Part shown: piece after piece, positions 35,720-46,200 of the stretch | Layout of the letters: every line of letters starts with the position of its first letter | Position numbering within the stretch: the stretch's first letter is position 1 | Assembly (NCBI GenBank): GCA_033283165.1 | Contig: JAWMQL010000002.1 | Location: forward strand, 558,001-622,000 | Length of the DNA: 64,000 nucleotides | Reading direction: 5' to 3' | Source: JAWMQL01 sp033283165 | GTDB lineage: Bacteria > Pseudomonadota > Gammaproteobacteria > Pseudomonadales > Halieaceae | Made by a program: the position numbers and the translations under genes | Notes under the pieces: model-generated | What the model saw: only the letters and a program-made list of their open reading frames with translations | The model's database searches: none | Told to the model about the DNA's origin: nothing

Positions 35720-37867
35720 CTAAGCTAACAGGACCAGCAGCGCGGCCACCTTGTCCGCCAGCCAGCTCTTGAAATCCAGCCAACAGTCAGGGTCCTGTTC
35801 CAGGCGCCACTGCTCCTCGGCCAGGGTCAGGATATAAGCCCTGATTTCCGCGCTCCGAGAGGCATCCAGCACGCTGTCAAAGCGGGGCATACCCATACCC
35901 TCCATCATGCCTTCCAGCACCACCGCATCGAACTGGGCATACCAGCGATTATCGAGCTTGCGCAAATCCGGGACGCTGCCGTCGGAGACCGCGCTGGCAC
36001 CGTGGCAACGGGAACAGAACCGGGCGTAGGCCTGCTCACCGCGCTTGATGGCCCCGGGGCTGGCATCAGTCTCCGGCGGTCGCTCCCGTCCCGGTGTCAG
36101 GTCAAATGCAGGCAGCACCGCCTGCCCGTCCAGGGCAAAGGTCAACACCCGCCGCTGCGGGTCAGCCGGAGGCCGTTCCAGGCCGATATTCATGCTGTGG
36201 CCACCCCCACGACCCGCCAGTACGGTCACGTACTGCCTGCCGTCGACAGCGTAACTGACCGGGGCCGCCACGATACCCTGCTGTGCGTCGAAGGACCAGA
36301 GTTCGGTGCCACTGGCGGCATCGTAGGCGCGAAACCGGTTGTCCAGTCCGCCCTGGAATACCAGTCCACCGGCAGTCGACAACACCCCGCCACCACCCAT
36401 GTCCGGGTTGGGTGCTCGCCACACCTCGCGCTGGGCCAGCGGGTCCCAGGCGAGCAGGTAGTTATCGATCAGGCGCCGCAACAGGGCCTGGCTCAACAGC
36501 TTGCCGAAAGGCGAGGCCTCCACCTTGTAACCCAGGTTCCACTGCCCCTCGTACCAGCTGTATTCTTCTTCCTGTTCCATCGGCGCGGCAAAGTCCAGGG
36601 CCGGGATATACATCAGGCCCGTGTCCAGACTGTAGGACATGGAGTGCCAGTTGTGGCCGCCCAGCCCGCTGGGGCGCAGCATAAACGGTTCGTCCACGTA
36701 GCGTGCCTCCGGCACCTCTACCGGCCGCCCGCTTTCCAGGTCGTAGTGTGTCGCCCAGTTGACGGGCACAAAGGGCTCGGCGGACAGCAGTTCGCCGCTC
36801 TCCCGGTCGAGAATGAAGAAAAAACCGTTCTTGGGGGCCTGCATCAGCACCTTGCGCGGTTCGCCCTGCCACTCGATGTCGGCCAGCACCATCTGCTGGG
36901 AGGCGGTATAGTCCCAGCTTTCCCCCGGATTCTGCTGGTAGTGCCACACGTACTCGCCGGTGCGCGGCCTGAGGGCGACGATGGAGGCCAGGAACAGGTT
37001 GTCGCCGCCGCCGGGGCTGCGCATCTCACGGTTGTGGGGGCCGCCGTTGCCCACCCCGATGTAGATCAGATCCAGGTCCGGGTCATAGGCCATCGAGTCC
37101 CAGACCGTGCCACCGCCACCCATGGTCCACCATTGCCCGTGCCAGGTCTGCGCAGCCAGGGCCATTTGCGGTGACTCGAAGCCGTCCGCGGGATTGCCGG
37201 GGACGGTGTAAAAGCGCCACAGTTGATCGCCGCTACCGGCATCGTAGCCCGTCACATAGCCGCGCACGCCGTACTCGGAGCCGCTGTTGCCGATCACCAC
37301 CACACCGTCGGCAACCCGTGGGGCACCGGTAATGGCATAGCGCTTGTCAGGGTCGATGGTCAGGGTGCGCCAGCGCTCCTGCCCGGTGGCACGGTCCAGG
37401 GCGACCAGGTAGCCATCCAGGGTGCCGACGATGACCAGGTCCTGCCACAGGGCCACGCCGCGGTTGACCACACCGCAGCAGAAGTCATTGGCCCGGGTGC
37501 GATCCACGCCGGGGTCGTACTGCCATAAGGACTCACCGGTGACCGCGTCCAGGGCGTGCACCACACTCCAGTTGCCAGTGAAGTACATCACGCCGTCGGC
37601 CACCAGCGGGGTGGCCTCCAGGCCCCGGGTATCCGGCAAGTCGAAACTCCAGGCCAGGCCCAGGCGATCGACATTGTCCGTACTTATCCGGTCGAGCGGG
37701 CTGAAACGGGTCTCGTCCAGGTCGCGGCCGTGTGCCAACCAGTTGTCCGCCTCCTCCCCCGCGGCCAGCAGGCGTTGCTGGGTGACGGGAGCGGCCTGCC
37801 CGGCCAGGCCACATGACAGGATCCAGCAGATAACCGCCAGCAGCAGCTTGTTCGCAGGCGAGCCCAT
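35720..37867 (-). CDS. PQQ-dependent quinohemoprotein alcohol dehydrogenase
   Basis: A 715-residue periplasmic dehydrogenase with signal peptide (about 1-26), an eight-bladed propeller and a C-terminal cytochrome c domain (heme CSRCH at 618-622). The adjacent cysteine pair C130-C131 is the disulfide found above PQQ. The active-site segment ESWDYTASQ has the catalytic Asp followed two residues later by Thr, so the extra lanthanide-binding Asp is absent and a calcium enzyme is expected. It oxidises primary or secondary alcohols and passes electrons to its own heme. ATG 37867 fits the signal peptide. The gap to the LssY_C gene upstream is 17 bases. The C-terminus ends in a hydrophobic tail. Confidence 0.92.
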   Translation of the reverse strand: MGSPANKLLLAVICWILSCGLAGQAAPVTQQRLLAAGEEADNWLAHGRDLDETRFSPLDRISTDNVDRLGLAWSFDLPDTRGLEATPLVADGVMYFTGNWSVVHALDAVTGESLWQYDPGVDRTRANDFCCGVVNRGVALWQDLVIVGTLDGYLVALDRATGQERWRTLTIDPDKRYAITGAPRVADGVVVIGNSGSEYGVRGYVTGYDAGSGDQLWRFYTVPGNPADGFESPQMALAAQTWHGQWWTMGGGGTVWDSMAYDPDLDLIYIGVGNGGPHNREMRSPGGGDNLFLASIVALRPRTGEYVWHYQQNPGESWDYTASQQMVLADIEWQGEPRKVLMQAPKNGFFFILDRESGELLSAEPFVPVNWATHYDLESGRPVEVPEARYVDEPFMLRPSGLGGHNWHSMSYSLDTGLMYIPALDFAAPMEQEEEYSWYEGQWNLGYKVEASPFGKLLSQALLRRLIDNYLLAWDPLAQREVWRAPNPDMGGGGVLSTAGGLVFQGGLDNRFRAYDAASGTELWSFDAQQGIVAAPVSYAVDGRQYVTVLAGRGGGHSMNIGLERPPADPQRRVLTFALDGQAVLPAFDLTPGRERPPETDASPGAIKRGEQAYARFCSRCHGASAVSDGSVPDLRKLDNRWYAQFDAVVLEGMMEGMGMPRFDSVLDASRSAEIRAYILTLAEEQWRLEQDPDCWLDFKSWLADKVAALLVLLA

Positions 37868-37884
37868 GGGATTACCGATTCCTT

Positions 37885-40329
37885 CTAATCTGACACCACC
37901 CCGGTGAGGTAGGGTGACAGGTCCATGACCTTGATCTCGTCCATACCCGTCTGCTCGCTGGCAATCCACATGATGACGCGCCGGCCATCCGTGAAGTAGG
38001 GATCGCCGGTCAGGTTGCCCCGCGGCTGGTCGTAACTCGCAGGCCCGACCCCGCCAACGTAGCCAAAGGCTTCCAGCGCCTGGGCATAGGCCATATCCTC
38101 CAGCAGGAATTCCCGCGTCTCGTCCACGTCCGGATCGATCTTGTGAGTGGTGATGGTGCGCCAGGTCAGGTGCACGCCGATATCGCGGCTGATCTGGCCG
38201 ATCCACACCGGCTTGCCCTGGTAGCGCAGCGGGGTGAGCCAGATTCGCAGGTGATTGCGCTCATGAATACTGCTGCGGGCACGCTGCATGGCCGCGTCCT
38301 GGGCCCGGCCGAATACATAGAGGGCACTCACCGGTGAATAACGGTATCGATTCCCCGTCAGGGCGGACGCCGCCGTTTTCAGCAGCGATGAGCGATAGAT
38401 AGTTTCCGTCTCATCCCAGCCGGCCCGCATGAACGCGTAATAGAGATCCAGGATGTCGGCCACGAACACCAGGTTCAGTGGATCGCCGCGGTCCACCCCC
38501 TTGGCGTCCCTGACGCAACAGGGCAGCGCCTCCACGGCGGCAACCAGTTCCGGTAAATTCACGTGCCTGAGCTCCGAGTCCGGGTACATCCCGGGAATAT
38601 CCACCTCGTAGTGATCCAGCTTCAGGCCCGGCACGGGCACGAAGAACGTCATCATACGGGGCTGGCCATCACCCAACACGTCGACGTTGAATGACTTGGT
38701 ACCTTCGTCTACCCGGGTAAACAGGTAGCCGGAGCGGGTGCTTTCCGGGGGAATCTCCAACTGCACCATGGCCTGCCGTTCTATGACGGGTGCATGCACA
38801 TCCCTGCCCTCCGGCCGGCTGCGATTGGCGGTCTCGCGGGCGGTGAAATACCCCGGGTCCAGACCCATGGGGGTCAACAGGAGCGTATTTTTGCTGCGGT
38901 TCTCCACCCGTACCCAGACCGGCTGCACGTTCTTGGCATACAGGTCCAGTTTGAAGACTTCGCGGGTTTCCTGCCGACTGGGCACCGCGGTGGACACGAC
39001 CAGGCTGCCCTCTTCACGGCTGTACACACGATCATTAGGTGGCGGTACGGTACGGCCGCCGGGTAACAGCAGTGGTTGCTTCTTCTCACTGTCCAGGGTA
39101 TCGAATATCCATTCACCCTCGTCCAGGCCCACAACCTGTTCAGACAGGACCAGAACCAGACGATTTCCCTCGGTGTAGTAGGCCGAGCCGCCAAACGTGG
39201 TACGCGGTTCCTCGACGGTGGCAACTCCGATACCCCCGGTATAGCCCGCCTTGAGCAAAGAACCGTTGTACCACAAATTCTGAAGCAGGAAGCGCTGCGC
39301 CCCGTCGAGGTCGGCAATCACACTCTCCCTGGCAAAGAACTGCGTGAAGCGGAAATCCGCAAGGTCGCTGTCGCGCGCTATGCGGGCAAAAAAAGAGTCA
39401 TCGCCGGCCCAGTAATACACCTGGCCCAGCCAGACCGGCTCTCCCCCAACCCGCCAGGGCGCCAGCCACAAATGCAGGTGGATTCGTTCATTGCCATCTG
39501 GCCGACTCTTGGTGAATATCCCATCCGGTTGACGCCCTCGGAAACTCTGCTGGCGGGCGCGATCCAGCTCTCCGGCGGCGGTTTCAACCCAGTCTCCACG
39601 CAGCAGGGCGCGGCGCAGGGCCGTACCGGTCCCCACCAGCACTGCGTTGAATGGCCCCCCTTCCAACTCCCCGGCGAGATCAGTGGCGCAGCAGGGCAAT
39701 TCCTGCTCCAGGACACGCCGCAATTGCCCCAGAGTCAGTTCCTTGCTGTCTTCCTCGGTATACAGTGCCTGGAAATCGACCTCCATGAAATCGGCCACGA
39801 ATCCCGGCAGGGGCACGAAGAAGGTGAGGTCGTGCAGTTCACCTCCTGAGAACACATTGAGGTTGAATCCCTTGGTGCCGGGCCTGTGATGAGTGTAGAC
39901 AAGTCCGCTCCGGGTTTCCCCCGCCGGAACAAACCGCGGCAGGCCACTGGCGTGAAACCAGCGCTCCATCTCGGGATATGAGCCGCGGTTGAACTGCTTG
40001 CGGTTCATGTAGGCGACTTCGATCGGGGAAAAATAGTCGCGGTCGATACTCCAGTTGGCGATCCTGGCGGGGTCGGTTCCCTTATTGACGACCTCGAGCC
40101 ACACGGGCTGTATTCCCTGGTCGTACAGGTCGAGGCCGGTAATCGCAGTGGTTTCTTCCCTGTCAGGCACCGCGGCCCTGACCGTGATAGGCCCACTGGT
40201 CTGTACCACCGCGCGCTGCAGGAAGGCCGCGCCGGCCAGGCCCTCGTTCTGGTAGGGCCGGATCGCACAGGCCGTGACCAGCAAGGCCAGGCACAGTAAA
40301 AGGACGCGTTGTGAAAGATTGGCTACCAC
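37885..40329 (-). CDS. Lipoprotein with two tandem LssY C-terminal-like domains
   Basis: An 814-residue predicted lipoprotein (lipobox VTAC, C21). The sequence is an internal tandem duplication. Each half contains an AVPxRxET block, QPVWxxVxN, TFFVPxPG, xLPCC, a G-W-D/V-E-T segment, H/L-R/H-L-W-L-x-P and PVWxGQ. These match LssY_C, a domain of unknown function found at the C-terminus of the Legionella LssY protein. Repeat 1 spans about residues 40-420 and repeat 2 about 430-814. GTG 40329 was chosen because GGAGG lies seven bases upstream, overlapping the end of the hydrolase gene. Function is unknown; the three consecutive lipoproteins suggest an outer-membrane-associated role. Confidence 0.82.
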   Translation of the reverse strand: MVANLSQRVLLLCLALLVTACAIRPYQNEGLAGAAFLQRAVVQTSGPITVRAAVPDREETTAITGLDLYDQGIQPVWLEVVNKGTDPARIANWSIDRDYFSPIEVAYMNRKQFNRGSYPEMERWFHASGLPRFVPAGETRSGLVYTHHRPGTKGFNLNVFSGGELHDLTFFVPLPGFVADFMEVDFQALYTEEDSKELTLGQLRRVLEQELPCCATDLAGELEGGPFNAVLVGTGTALRRALLRGDWVETAAGELDRARQQSFRGRQPDGIFTKSRPDGNERIHLHLWLAPWRVGGEPVWLGQVYYWAGDDSFFARIARDSDLADFRFTQFFARESVIADLDGAQRFLLQNLWYNGSLLKAGYTGGIGVATVEEPRTTFGGSAYYTEGNRLVLVLSEQVVGLDEGEWIFDTLDSEKKQPLLLPGGRTVPPPNDRVYSREEGSLVVSTAVPSRQETREVFKLDLYAKNVQPVWVRVENRSKNTLLLTPMGLDPGYFTARETANRSRPEGRDVHAPVIERQAMVQLEIPPESTRSGYLFTRVDEGTKSFNVDVLGDGQPRMMTFFVPVPGLKLDHYEVDIPGMYPDSELRHVNLPELVAAVEALPCCVRDAKGVDRGDPLNLVFVADILDLYYAFMRAGWDETETIYRSSLLKTAASALTGNRYRYSPVSALYVFGRAQDAAMQRARSSIHERNHLRIWLTPLRYQGKPVWIGQISRDIGVHLTWRTITTHKIDPDVDETREFLLEDMAYAQALEAFGYVGGVGPASYDQPRGNLTGDPYFTDGRRVIMWIASEQTGMDEIKVMDLSPYLTGVVSD

Positions 40330-41420
40330 ACCACCGCCTCCTCCAGGTAACGAACCAGGGCCTCCAACGCGGCCTCCCGGGGATAGTCATTGTGGTTCAC
40401 AAAGGTACTGCCCACAAACGGGTGCGTGCGGGCCACGGGTACCGCGATGGCCCAGTGATCGGCGTTCACGAAAGCCAGCAGGGTGGAGCCCGGGATGATC
40501 TGGTCGTAGATCAGCACCTGGGTATCGTTGCGTGTGTCAACGCCAGCCAGTACCCGGTAGGAATTTCGCAGGCCCCAGGACACCCGGTCAGGATCCGGAT
40601 AGGTCACCACAGAAAAATACTGAATCGAATCGGGCAGTGGATGTTCTGCCAGCCACTGTCGGCGCAAATCGGTCTTGAGACTGTCGACGGCGCCATTGTC
40701 GCCTTTGTCGCACTCGGACCCCGGCACATGGATCAGCAGGTTGGCCTGTGACTGACTTGCCTCGTTGGCCAATGGCGAGCCGCCAACCGCGCCCGCCAGG
40801 CTCACGACGGCCTTCACCCGCTGTTGCAATTCCGGATATTCCACCAGCGCGGTGAGAATGTCCGGCGCGCCCTTGGAATAACCCATCAGCACCAGGGGCC
40901 GGCCCGCGTCAGCCTCCGGCAGGTTGATGATAAAGTCACGGATCTGGCGCGCGTTGTGTTCACTGCTGGATAAACTGTCTACCGACAGCACGCGCATATC
41001 GTAACCGTAACGGGCCAGGTGCCGGGGGCCCGCACCGCTGTAGTCCAACCACTCCTCAAAACATTCCCAGCCTAAACCCGGGACGGTAAGGATCAGGAAG
41101 TCCTGCCCCGCCCTCCCCAGGCTAACAGGTTCACCGGTAGCGCCGGCCTCTTCTCCCTCCCAGGTCAGCGCCTCTTCACAGGGGCGATAGTCGGGAATGC
41201 TGTCGCCGTGATGCTCCAGCACGGCACACAATATCTCGCGGTAGCGCCCGCGGTCATCCGCCAGGCCATGCTCCTCCAGATACGCGGTCACGGGCATATG
41301 GGCCGCGTCGCCGGGCGGCGTCAGGGGCTGCCGGGCACAGGCCGTCAGCAACAGGCACAGTACTGACACTGACAACAGCGAACTGGTGCCGGCAAGGCGG
41401 GGTTCTCGCAGCCAGGTCAT
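40323..41420 (-). CDS. Lipoprotein alpha/beta hydrolase
   Basis: A 365-residue lipoprotein (lipobox LTAC, C28) with an alpha/beta hydrolase domain. The nucleophile elbow GYSKG places the catalytic Ser at 182, an oxyanion region lies in TVPGLGWEC, and the candidate catalytic His is in FVNADHWAIAVP. No aspartate at +2 after the lipid cysteine means the protein should reach the outer membrane by the usual sorting rule. It starts 19 bases after the phospholipase D-like gene and overlaps the LssY_C gene. The substrate is likely an ester; an exact family name is not certain. Confidence 0.8.
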   Translation of the reverse strand: MTWLREPRLAGTSSLLSVSVLCLLLTACARQPLTPPGDAAHMPVTAYLEEHGLADDRGRYREILCAVLEHHGDSIPDYRPCEEALTWEGEEAGATGEPVSLGRAGQDFLILTVPGLGWECFEEWLDYSGAGPRHLARYGYDMRVLSVDSLSSSEHNARQIRDFIINLPEADAGRPLVLMGYSKGAPDILTALVEYPELQQRVKAVVSLAGAVGGSPLANEASQSQANLLIHVPGSECDKGDNGAVDSLKTDLRRQWLAEHPLPDSIQYFSVVTYPDPDRVSWGLRNSYRVLAGVDTRNDTQVLIYDQIIPGSTLLAFVNADHWAIAVPVARTHPFVGSTFVNHNDYPREAALEALVRYLEEAVVW

Positions 41421-41439
41421 GCGCGCGCTCTCCCGTACT

Positions 41440-42978
41440 TCAATACTGATCCTTTGGCCCCACTTTCATCAGGATATTCATTATCCGCTGCATCCCGTCA
41501 CGTGCGGGTTGCGAGGTCAGTGTTCCCGCAGCGCTCTCCCAGAACAGGTCGCCTTCCTCATCCAGCTGCACGTGCCAGGCGTTGTCGGGATTGCTGTCCC
41601 GGAGGATAATCCGGCGCATGTCCTCTGCCAGGGCCGGGGAATCGACGAACGCACCCATTTCGGTGTTGATGGCCGCCGAACGCGGGTCGAGATTCATCGA
41701 GCCGATGAAGACATAGCGGCCGTCCACCACCGCCGTTTTGCTGTGCAGGCCGGTGAACTCTGCCTGTACCGGAGGCACGTCGACCACGGTCTGCTGGATG
41801 GCCGGGTCGGAGCGGAACTCGTACAGTTCCACACCCGCGCGGATTAAATCATCCCGCCACGGCTCATAGTGGCTATTCACCGCGGGTACGTCATGGGATG
41901 AGAGAGAGTTGGTCAGGATGCGCACGTCTACACCGCGATCACTCAACTCCTGTAAGAAATCCACGGCTTTCTGCCCGGGTATGACATAGGCATTCATAAC
42001 CAGCAACTCTTTCTCAGCCAGTCCGAAAAAGTTGAACATGCTGGAGATCAGCTGCTGGTCTATCTGCTCGGTGGCGGTTTCGTCATATATCAGCTTGCTG
42101 CGGCCGAAATGCAGTTCAGTGACGAGCGCGGTGAGCTCGTCGCGCCAGTCCACGGGCTGGCGCGGGAAACTGTCCAGCTCCGCCGCCTGTGCGGAGTTTT
42201 GCTGCAGCATCTGCCACTGCTGTTGCGCTATGTCCTGGTCGGGTTCGGTGGTGAGATTATCCGCCGACACCACCCACTCGCTGTTCCAGAACTGATCAAA
42301 CATGTCGTTGGCCTGCACTGCCACGTGCCCGATACCGAGCAGGTCGGTATCGTGAAAATTGTAGGCCTCACTGAGGCCGAAATAGTGATCACCGATATTG
42401 CGTCCGCCAACCACGGCGGCCCGGCCATCCACTATCATCAGTTTGTCATGCATGCGCGTATTCAGTCGCTCCATACGTGCGAGCATTTCGCCACCCCGTT
42501 GCAGCATGGTGTCCCGATCCTTCCAGGGATTGAAGATGCGGAACTCGATATTGGGAGCTGCGTGCATATTGGCAATGAACTGGTCATGTCCATGCAGGAT
42601 CAGGTCGTCCACGATGAGTCGCACCTTGACGCCACGCCGGGCAGCGAGCACGGCGCGCTCCAGGATCAACTTACCGCTGTAGTCCGGATACCAGAGATAG
42701 GTCTGTATATCGAGGGAGGTGGTGGCGGAATCGATCAGCGCCAGCCGCCAGTAAAGACCCTCGCGGCTGCCGTCCAGTATATGGAAGCCGGATTGATCGT
42801 CACCGTGCCGGTTCTGTATCTCCTCCGCCAGTTCGGCCAGCAATCCGCTTTCTGCCGGCGGAAGTGCCTTTGCCATCGGTCCCCGCTGTATCTCCTCCTT
42901 GAGACTTGCCGAGGAACAGGCCGTGACTGCTGCCAGCAGCACGCAGATAACAGCGGTTTTTAACGAATTTGCGTTCAT
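41440..42978 (-). CDS. Phospholipase D-like lipoprotein (cardiolipin synthase ClsC type)
   Basis: A 512-residue protein with two HKD motifs: H177-D-K179 followed by D184 and a GG..N segment, and a second HSKTAVVD with GSMNLDPRS. This is the two-domain phospholipase D fold of cardiolipin synthases, and its length suits ClsC/YmdC. Unlike typical ClsC, the N-terminus is a lipoprotein signal (VTAC, C21). It would transfer or hydrolyse phosphatidyl groups at the periplasmic face of a membrane. First gene of the minus-strand run that ends with the MetX-like gene. Confidence 0.88.
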   Translation of the reverse strand: MNANSLKTAVICVLLAAVTACSSASLKEEIQRGPMAKALPPAESGLLAELAEEIQNRHGDDQSGFHILDGSREGLYWRLALIDSATTSLDIQTYLWYPDYSGKLILERAVLAARRGVKVRLIVDDLILHGHDQFIANMHAAPNIEFRIFNPWKDRDTMLQRGGEMLARMERLNTRMHDKLMIVDGRAAVVGGRNIGDHYFGLSEAYNFHDTDLLGIGHVAVQANDMFDQFWNSEWVVSADNLTTEPDQDIAQQQWQMLQQNSAQAAELDSFPRQPVDWRDELTALVTELHFGRSKLIYDETATEQIDQQLISSMFNFFGLAEKELLVMNAYVIPGQKAVDFLQELSDRGVDVRILTNSLSSHDVPAVNSHYEPWRDDLIRAGVELYEFRSDPAIQQTVVDVPPVQAEFTGLHSKTAVVDGRYVFIGSMNLDPRSAAINTEMGAFVDSPALAEDMRRIILRDSNPDNAWHVQLDEEGDLFWESAAGTLTSQPARDGMQRIMNILMKVGPKDQY

Positions 42979-43245
42979 ACATTACCCCGCCGTGTCACGC
43001 ACTGGTTTCGATCCGGGTTCATCACCAACTGCGAGTGTTTACCGCTGGCACGCGCATGAGGCTCACTCCAATATAGATTGCTTGCCAGCCAGACCGCAAG
43101 GATGGTTAAAATTTGCTCTGGTTTCAGCTCATACTTGACTGTGCCGGCACCGACGCGGGCCGGCAGCCCGACCAACCTGGCTGCAGATATACTTTCATGA
43201 CATTTATCCTGTAGCCTTGCCAGTTTCCGCTGAGAAGGCGTCGCC

Positions 43246-46200
43246 ATGACCAACAACTTGCCTGTCACCCTGGATGACAAGTATACCGCCCGTACCGGTC
43301 GCGTCATGTTGACCGGGATACAGGCCCTCGTTCGCCTGCCCATCATGCAGCACCTGCGGGATCGACAGGCCGGCCTGGACACCGCGGGCTTCATCAGTGG
43401 CTACCGCGGCTCGCCCATCGGCGGCTACGACCACGCCCTGTGGCGGGCCCGCAAGTTCCTCGAACAGCACCACATCCGCTTCCAGCCCGGGGTCAACGAG
43501 GATCTCGCGGCCACGGCGGTCTGGGGCACGCAACAGCTGGATAACTACGACGGGTTGCGCTGCGACGGCGTGTTCTCCATCTGGTACGGCAAGGGACCGG
43601 GTGTGGATCGCTCCCTGGACCCCATAAAGCACGGTAACTACACGGGCACTCACCCCAATGGCGGGGTGCTGGCGGTATTCGGCGATGACCACCCCGGCAA
43701 GTCGTCCTCCATCGCCCACCAGAGCGAACAGGCGATGGCTGCCTGCTCGATACCGGTGCTGTATCCCGCCACGGTAGAGGAAATCATCAGCTTCGGTCTG
43801 TACGGATTCGCCCTGTCCCGCTATGCCGGCTGCTGGGTCGGGTTGAAAACGGTCAATGAGACCGTGGAGCGGACCGAAACCATCGATATTCCCGACCCCC
43901 AGTTTCAGCGGCCGGACTTCGAGCCTGAGGGCGTGCACTTCCGGCGCAACCATTTCGCTCCCGCCACGGACGACGTTACAACCCAGCGGCAGCGTGTGCC
44001 AGCGGCCAGGGCCTTCGCCCGCGCCAACCGCCTGGACCGCACCGAGTTTCACGGCGACGGCAAGCGCCTGGGCATTGTTACCGCCGGCAAGGCCTACCTC
44101 GATGTGTGCCGGGCGCTGGGACAATTGGGCCTGAGCCGGGAGCAGGCCGCAGCGCGGGGTATCGGCCTGTACAAGGTCGGCATGATCTGGCCGCTGGAAG
44201 AACAGGCCCTGCGCGAGTTTGCCGATGGCTACGACGAGCTGCTGGTAGTGGAGGAGAAACGCAACTTCATGCAGCAGCAGATGGCGGAGGCGCTGTATGC
44301 GCTGGCATCGCGGCCGCGCCTGAGCGGCAAGACCGACCCCGACGGCAACCCCCTGCTGCCCGCCGATCTGCAGCTCGATGCCGGCACCGTGGCGGCGGCC
44401 ATACTGGCCAGGCTGCAGGCCCTGGGCATCGATACCGCGGGCATGCCCGCGGACCCCGCCGCGCTGGTCCCCCCTCCGACATCATCCCCGGTCGCCCTGC
44501 GCCTGCCGTATTTCTGCTCAGGCTGCCCGCACAACACCTCCACCCGCATTCCCGAGGGCAGTGTCGCCCTGGCAGGCATCGGCTGCCACGGCATGGCCAT
44601 GGCGTACCGGGAGGATACCCGCGCCGTTACCCACATGGGCGGCGAGGGCGCCAACTGGATCGGGGCCGCACCGTTCACCGACACCCCGCACGTGTTCCAG
44701 AATATTGGCGACGGCACCTACTTTCATTCCGGCATGATGGCGATCCGGGCCGCGGTGGCCGCCGGGGTCAATATCACCTACAAGCTGCTCTATAACGACG
44801 CCGTCGCCCTGACCGGCGGCCAGCCCATCGACGGCCCGCTCTCGGTGGCGGACATCACCCGACAGCTGGCCGCCGAGGGCGTGCGGCGCATCGCGGTGGC
44901 CAGCGACGAGCCGCAGAAATACGGCAGCAACAGTGGCCTCGCCCCGGGCGTCACCATCCACCACCGCGACGACCTCGACCTGTTGCAGCGCGAGTTGCGC
45001 GAGGTCAAGGGCGTCAGCGCGCTGGTTTACGAGCAGACCTGCGCCGCGGAGAAACGCAGGCGGCGCAAACGCGGCAGCTTCCCGGACCCGAAGAAGCGGG
45101 TATTCATCAACCCGGAGGTGTGCGAGGGCTGCGGCGACTGCAGCGTCCAGTCCACCTGCATGAGCATATTCCCGCTGCAGACCGAACTGGGCACCAAGCG
45201 CCAGATAGACCAGTCCAGCTGCAACAAGGACTACAGTTGCCTGAAGGGCTTCTGCCCCTCCTTCGTCACCATCGAGGGTGCTGATCTCAAGAAGAAAGTA
45301 CGCGGCCCGCTGCCGCCGGAGTTGCAGGTGGACCTGCCGGTCCCCGAGCCGGCCAGTGCGGCGCAGGGCTTCGCCTGCATGATCACCGGGATCGGTGGTA
45401 CCGGCGTGGTCACCATCGGCGCGGTACTGTCCATGGCCGCGCTGATCGACGGCCGACTGGCCACCTGCTTTGACATGACCGGCCTGTCGCAAAAAGGTGG
45501 GGCGGTGTTCAGCCACCTGCGGATTGGTGACCGCAAAGACCAACTGCTGGCGGCCAAGGTGGGTCGCAATGAAGCGGACCTGATGCTGGCTTTCGACAGC
45601 ATGGCGGGGCTGGCGGAAGACCCGCGCAATTCCCTGCGACCCGGTCACAGCCGGGTCGTGGCCCAGGCCCAGGTTGTCCCCAACGCCCTGCTGGCAATCG
45701 ACTCGCTGGCGCCCATCGACCTGAGCGCACCGCATCACGAACTGGCCCGTATTGCCGGCGAAGAGCAGGTCGACCTGGTGGATTCCAACCGCATTGCCGA
45801 ACAACTGCTGGGTGACTCCATCGGCGGCAACATGTTCCTGCTTGGTTTTGCCCTGCAGAAAGGCCTGCTGCCGATTTCGCTGGATGCCCTGCAGCAGGCT
45901 ATCCGGCTGAACGGCGTGGCGGTGGATTTCAACCTGAACGCCCTGCAGCTGGGACGCCTGTACGCGGAGCAGCCCGATCGCGTCGAAGCGCAGTTGGCGG
46001 GCAACCAGGCAGGAACGGTAGCATCCAGCCTGGATGAGCGACTGCAATTTCACCGCGAGCGCCTCACCGCCTACCAGAACCGCGCCTGGGCTGACCGCTT
46101 CAGCCAGGAGGTGGATCGGGTGCGGGAGGCGGACAATCGCTGCGGCGACGGCAGCGAGAAACTGACCCGCACGGTAGCCGATTCGCTGGCAAAGCTGATG

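Noticed and set aside
35720..37867. Lanthanide-dependent (XoxF-like) dehydrogenase
   Set aside because: The active site reads WDYT. The additional Asp two residues after the catalytic Asp that marks lanthanide enzymes is absent.
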